In this document: positions 61,860 through 64,000 of the stretch, one piece after another
Layout: each line of letters opens with the position of its first letter
Numbering within the stretch: position 1 is the stretch's first letter
Assembly: GCF_003591005.1 (NCBI RefSeq)
Contig: NZ_QYYD01000011.1
Location: 62,001 to 126,000, forward strand
Direction of reading: 5' to 3'
From: Rhodopseudomonas palustris
Lineage (GTDB): Bacteria > Pseudomonadota > Alphaproteobacteria > Rhizobiales > Xanthobacteraceae
DNA length: 64,000 nt
Made by a program: the position numbers and the translations under genes
The notes under the pieces: generated by a model
What the model was told of the DNA's origin: nothing
Databases searched by the model: none
The model's input: the letters and a program-made list of their open reading frames with translations, nothing else

Positions 61860-63074
61860 ATGACCATCACCAAGGGCCTGCTGGGCCTTGCGACCGCTTG
61901 CCTGCTGAGCAGCACCGCCAGCGCCGAGATCTCCGGCAATGTCGTGCGCGTCGGCGTGCTCAACGATATTTCCGGCATCTTCCAGGACACCAACGGCATG
62001 GGCTCGGTCGAGGCCGCGCGCATGGCCGCCGAGGACTTCGCCGGCGGCGGCAAGGACATCAAAGTCGAGATCGTCTATGCCGACCATCAGAACAAGGCCG
62101 ATGTCGGCAACGCCATCGCGCGGCGCTGGCTGGAGAACGAGGGCGTCGACGCCATCGTCGACGTGCCGAACTCGTCGGTCGGGCTGTCGATCAACTCGCT
62201 GCTGCGCGGCACCAAGATGACGTTCCTGGCCTCCTCGACCGCGAGCTCGGACCTCACCGGCAAGGCCTGCTCGCCCAACACCATCCAGTGGGTCAACGAC
62301 ACCTGGGCGACCGGCAACACCACCGCGGCGGCGATGGTCGAGCGCGGCGGCAAGGACTGGTACTTCATCACGGTGGACTACGCGCTCGGCAAGGGCATCG
62401 AGGCGGAAGCCAGCAAATACATCGAGGCGCATGGCGGCAAGGTGATCGGCTCGAGCAAGCATCCGCTCGGCACTTCGGACTTTGCCTCGTTCCTGCTGCA
62501 GGCGCAGACCTCGAAGGCAGGCGTGATCGGCCTCGCCAATGCCGGCGGCGACACCATCAACACCGTCAAGCAGGCGGCTGAATTCGGCATCCAGCAAGGC
62601 GGCCAGAAGCTGGTCGCGTTCCTGCTGTTCATCAACGACATTCACGGCATGGGCATCAAGGTCGCGCAGGGCCTGCAGCTGATGGAGGCGTTCTATTGGG
62701 ACATGAACGATGACACCCGCGCCTTCGCCAAGCGCTTCGCGCAGCGCCCCGGCATGAACGGCAAGATGCCGAGCGGTAACCAGGCCGGCGTCTATGCATC
62801 GACGCTGGCCTATCTCAACGCGGTCGCCGCCACCGGCAGCGATGATGCCAAGCAGGTGGTGCCGCAGATGAAGACGTTCAACGGCAAGGACAAGCTGTTC
62901 GGCGACGTCACCATCCGCCAGGACGGCCGCGTGGTGCACCCGATGTATCTGTTCGAGGTGAAGAAGCCGGAGGAGTCGAAATATCCGTACGATTACTATC
63001 GGCTGGTTTCCACGATTCAGGCCGACAAGGCATTCCGGCCGCTGGCCGAGGGCGGGTGTGAGCTGGTGAAGTAG
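61860..63074 (+). CDS. ABC transporter periplasmic substrate-binding protein (branched-chain/aromatic type)
   Basis: The 404-residue product has a signal peptide (GLLGLATACLLSSTASA) and the type I periplasmic binding fold of the LivK/HAAT family: VRVGVLNDISGIFQDTNGMG, AAEDFAGGGKDIKVEIVYAD, ASSTASSDLTGKACSPNTIQ and YALGKGIEAEASKYI. Relatives in R. palustris bind aromatic acids such as benzoates and coumarates. Its place right after the CYP199A/ferredoxin genes suggests capture of para-substituted benzoates. A small hairpin at 61802-61826 lies in the 63-base gap to the ferredoxin gene. Permease and ATPase genes are not nearby. Confidence 0.92.
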   Translation: MTITKGLLGLATACLLSSTASAEISGNVVRVGVLNDISGIFQDTNGMGSVEAARMAAEDFAGGGKDIKVEIVYADHQNKADVGNAIARRWLENEGVDAIVDVPNSSVGLSINSLLRGTKMTFLASSTASSDLTGKACSPNTIQWVNDTWATGNTTAAAMVERGGKDWYFITVDYALGKGIEAEASKYIEAHGGKVIGSSKHPLGTSDFASFLLQAQTSKAGVIGLANAGGDTINTVKQAAEFGIQQGGQKLVAFLLFINDIHGMGIKVAQGLQLMEAFYWDMNDDTRAFAKRFAQRPGMNGKMPSGNQAGVYASTLAYLNAVAATGSDDAKQVVPQMKTFNGKDKLFGDVTIRQDGRVVHPMYLFEVKKPEESKYPYDYYRLVSTIQADKAFRPLAEGGCELVK

Positions 63075-63119
63075 GCGGGCTTTGGCCTGATTTCGGGGCA
63101 GCCGATATTCCGCACCGCC

Positions 63120-63234
63120 GTCATTGCGAGGAGCGAAGCGACGAAGCAATCCACGCCGCGCATGTGGCTCTGGATTGCTTCGCGGAGCCTGTCATCGGGC
63201 CGGCCGAAGGCCGGACCCGTTGGCTCGCAATGAC
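63120..63234. repeat. Family B palindromic repeat, long form
   Basis: Near-identical arms to the copy at 36492 (GTCATTGCGAGGAGCGAAGC, TTGCTTCGCGGAGCCTGTCA), but a different inner hairpin (GGCCGGCCGAAGGCCGG). Confidence 0.85.
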
Positions 63235-63256
63235 GATGGAGTTGCCTTCGTGCCTG

Positions 63257-63463
63257 CTAGCGCGGCTCGGCTCGTCTGGCGCCGATTCGCCAATACACCA
63301 CCGCCACGGCGACCGGCAGGCTCAACGCGGCCCAGGAGATCCAATCCCAAACGCCGTCGCCGAGCAGGGCGGTGGTTAGGCCGAGGGCGCTGATGATGCC
63401 GATGGCGAGCGGGGCGGCGAAGATTTGCGCGGTGGTGGACGAGGCTCTGCGGGGGTTGGTCAT
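63257..63463 (-). CDS. Small membrane protein of a PepSY-type operon
   Basis: The 68-residue product has two hydrophobic helices (about 11-34 and 41-59). It follows the PepSY protein gene in transcription with a four-base ATGA overlap, as small membrane partners do in TonB-linked iron operons. It ends 22 bases before the family B repeat, which may serve as terminator. No named family is certain. Confidence 0.7.
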   Translation of the reverse strand: MTNPRRASSTTAQIFAAPLAIGIISALGLTTALLGDGVWDWISWAALSLPVAVAVVYWRIGARRAEPR

Positions 63464-64000
63464 GCGGGCCTCGTCCCGGTCGGCTCAGCTGCGGCGCGGG
63501 CGCGGGCGGGGCCGCCGAAGCGCCGTTTGGCGATCCACAGGTACAGGCCGGTGATTAGCACGATGATGCAGACGAGATCGAGCAGGGCCCACACGATTTT
63601 CAATGGCAGGCCGCCATAATCGCCGAAATGCAGCGGCCGCGACATCTGCAGGAGTTTCAGATACCACGGCATCTGCGGCACCAGCACCGGCACGCTCTGG
63701 TCGACATAGACCAGCGTCGGCGTGTTGAGCAGCGCGGTCAGCGCCGAGCTGCCTTTCATCCACACCACGAGATGCCGCGGACTGCCAAAATTCTCCGCCG
63801 TCGGCATGGTGATCGAAGTCAGGCGGCCGTCCGGCAGCGCGGCGCGGACGCGGGCGATGGCTTGATCGAGCGAGGAGGGCTGCGCCACCGGTGCTCCGCG
63901 ATACGGCGCCAGCAGCGGCGGCAATTCCTGGCTGCGCCAGTAGTCGTACATCGGCATCGCCAGCGTGTTGATCGCGCCGGTGCCGCCGACGACGATCAGC
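63460..64000 (-). CDS. PepSY-associated membrane protein, C-terminal part (runs off the right edge)
   Basis: The frame is open to the window end; about 180 codons are visible. It begins inside a membrane segment (LIVVGGTGAINTLA, then MPMYDYWRSQELPPLL), followed by a PepSY-like periplasmic domain (LDQAIARVRAALPDGRLTSI, VVWMKGSSALTALLNTPT, YVDQSVPVLVPQMPWY). It closes with LHFGDYGGLPLKIVWALLDL and a C-terminal helix. This is the HxG-DYGG type of PepSY transmembrane protein linked to ferric siderophore reduction. The start codon and N-terminal half lie outside the window. Confidence 0.88.
   Translation of the reverse strand, partial: LIVVGGTGAINTLAMPMYDYWRSQELPPLLAPYRGAPVAQPSSLDQAIARVRAALPDGRLTSITMPTAENFGSPRHLVVWMKGSSALTALLNTPTLVYVDQSVPVLVPQMPWYLKLLQMSRPLHFGDYGGLPLKIVWALLDLVCIIVLITGLYLWIAKRRFGGPARARAAAEPTGTRPA

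Overview
The window reads as chromosomal DNA of a Rhodopseudomonas palustris-like alphaproteobacterium (Nitrobacteraceae/Bradyrhizobiaceae). It is GC-rich, with frequent 4-base ATGA/GTGA gene overlaps. It carries family-typical genes (MucR regulator, DUF1491, DUF2336, DUF5330 and DUF6456 proteins) and, most tellingly, a CYP199A cytochrome P450 followed by its palustrisredoxin-type [2Fe-2S] ferredoxin. The P450 has R94, S97, F185, S247 and C361 at the numbering I recall for CYP199A2 of R. palustris. No rRNA, tRNA, CRISPR array, prophage or IS transposase was recognised. Family names rest on reading the translations, because no database search was possible.

Layout. 1-5.0 kb: edge of a membrane protein, an ECF sigma/anti-sigma pair, a possible small RNA with a strong terminator, a conserved protein and a secreted alpha/beta hydrolase. 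5.0-7.1 kb: a chemotaxis receptor. 7.2-12.1 kb: a tightly coupled three-gene cassette (DUF559/PD-(D/E)XK nuclease, small wHTH-like protein, giant AAA+HerA-type double ATPase) that looks like an undescribed DNA-processing or defence system. 12.3-24.2 kb: a secreted small protein, a Tat-exported beta-helix repeat protein, a pyroglutamyl-peptidase-like protein, the methylmalonyl-CoA mutase locus (mutA, mutB, meaB) with a GFA protein and a MntA-HepT toxin-antitoxin pair embedded in it, and folate synthesis folK-folB-folP. 24.4-30.6 kb: an MFS transporter, a small gene behind a perfect LexA (SOS) box, DUF4332 and helical proteins, a YjgR/DUF853 ATPase and an M20 dipeptidase.

30.8-36.4 kb: an iron-uptake operon (TonB receptor, DUF4198, DUF3649-like, PepSY membrane protein, DUF3325) preceded by an Irr/ICE-like palindrome. 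36.6-49 kb: class II aldolase, MucR, SufE, a DivJ/PleC-like histidine kinase with a peptidoglycan-binding partner, DUF2336, a polysaccharide deacetylase and lipoprotein genes; two perfect CtrA-type boxes lie here. 49-54 kb: split DUF1254/DUF1214 proteins, a bifunctional penicillin-binding protein 1A, a YcgN-like Cys-cluster protein and a TauE/SafE permease.

54.3-59.1 kb: a second unusual cassette (patatin phospholipase, cytoplasmic subtilisin with a 330-residue N-terminal extension, ComEC-like metallo-beta-lactamase), co-directional and compact, again resembling a defence or conflict system. 59.4-63.1 kb: MarR regulator divergent from CYP199A, ferredoxin and a branched-chain/aromatic-type ABC binding protein. 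The right edge holds the start of a second PepSY-type operon.

Intergenic space is peppered with imperfect-palindrome repeats of at least three families. Two of the family A copies are embedded in a larger element of about 208 bp with GAGCCTG-type ends, and one of these lies exactly between the P450 stop codon and the ferredoxin ribosome binding site.
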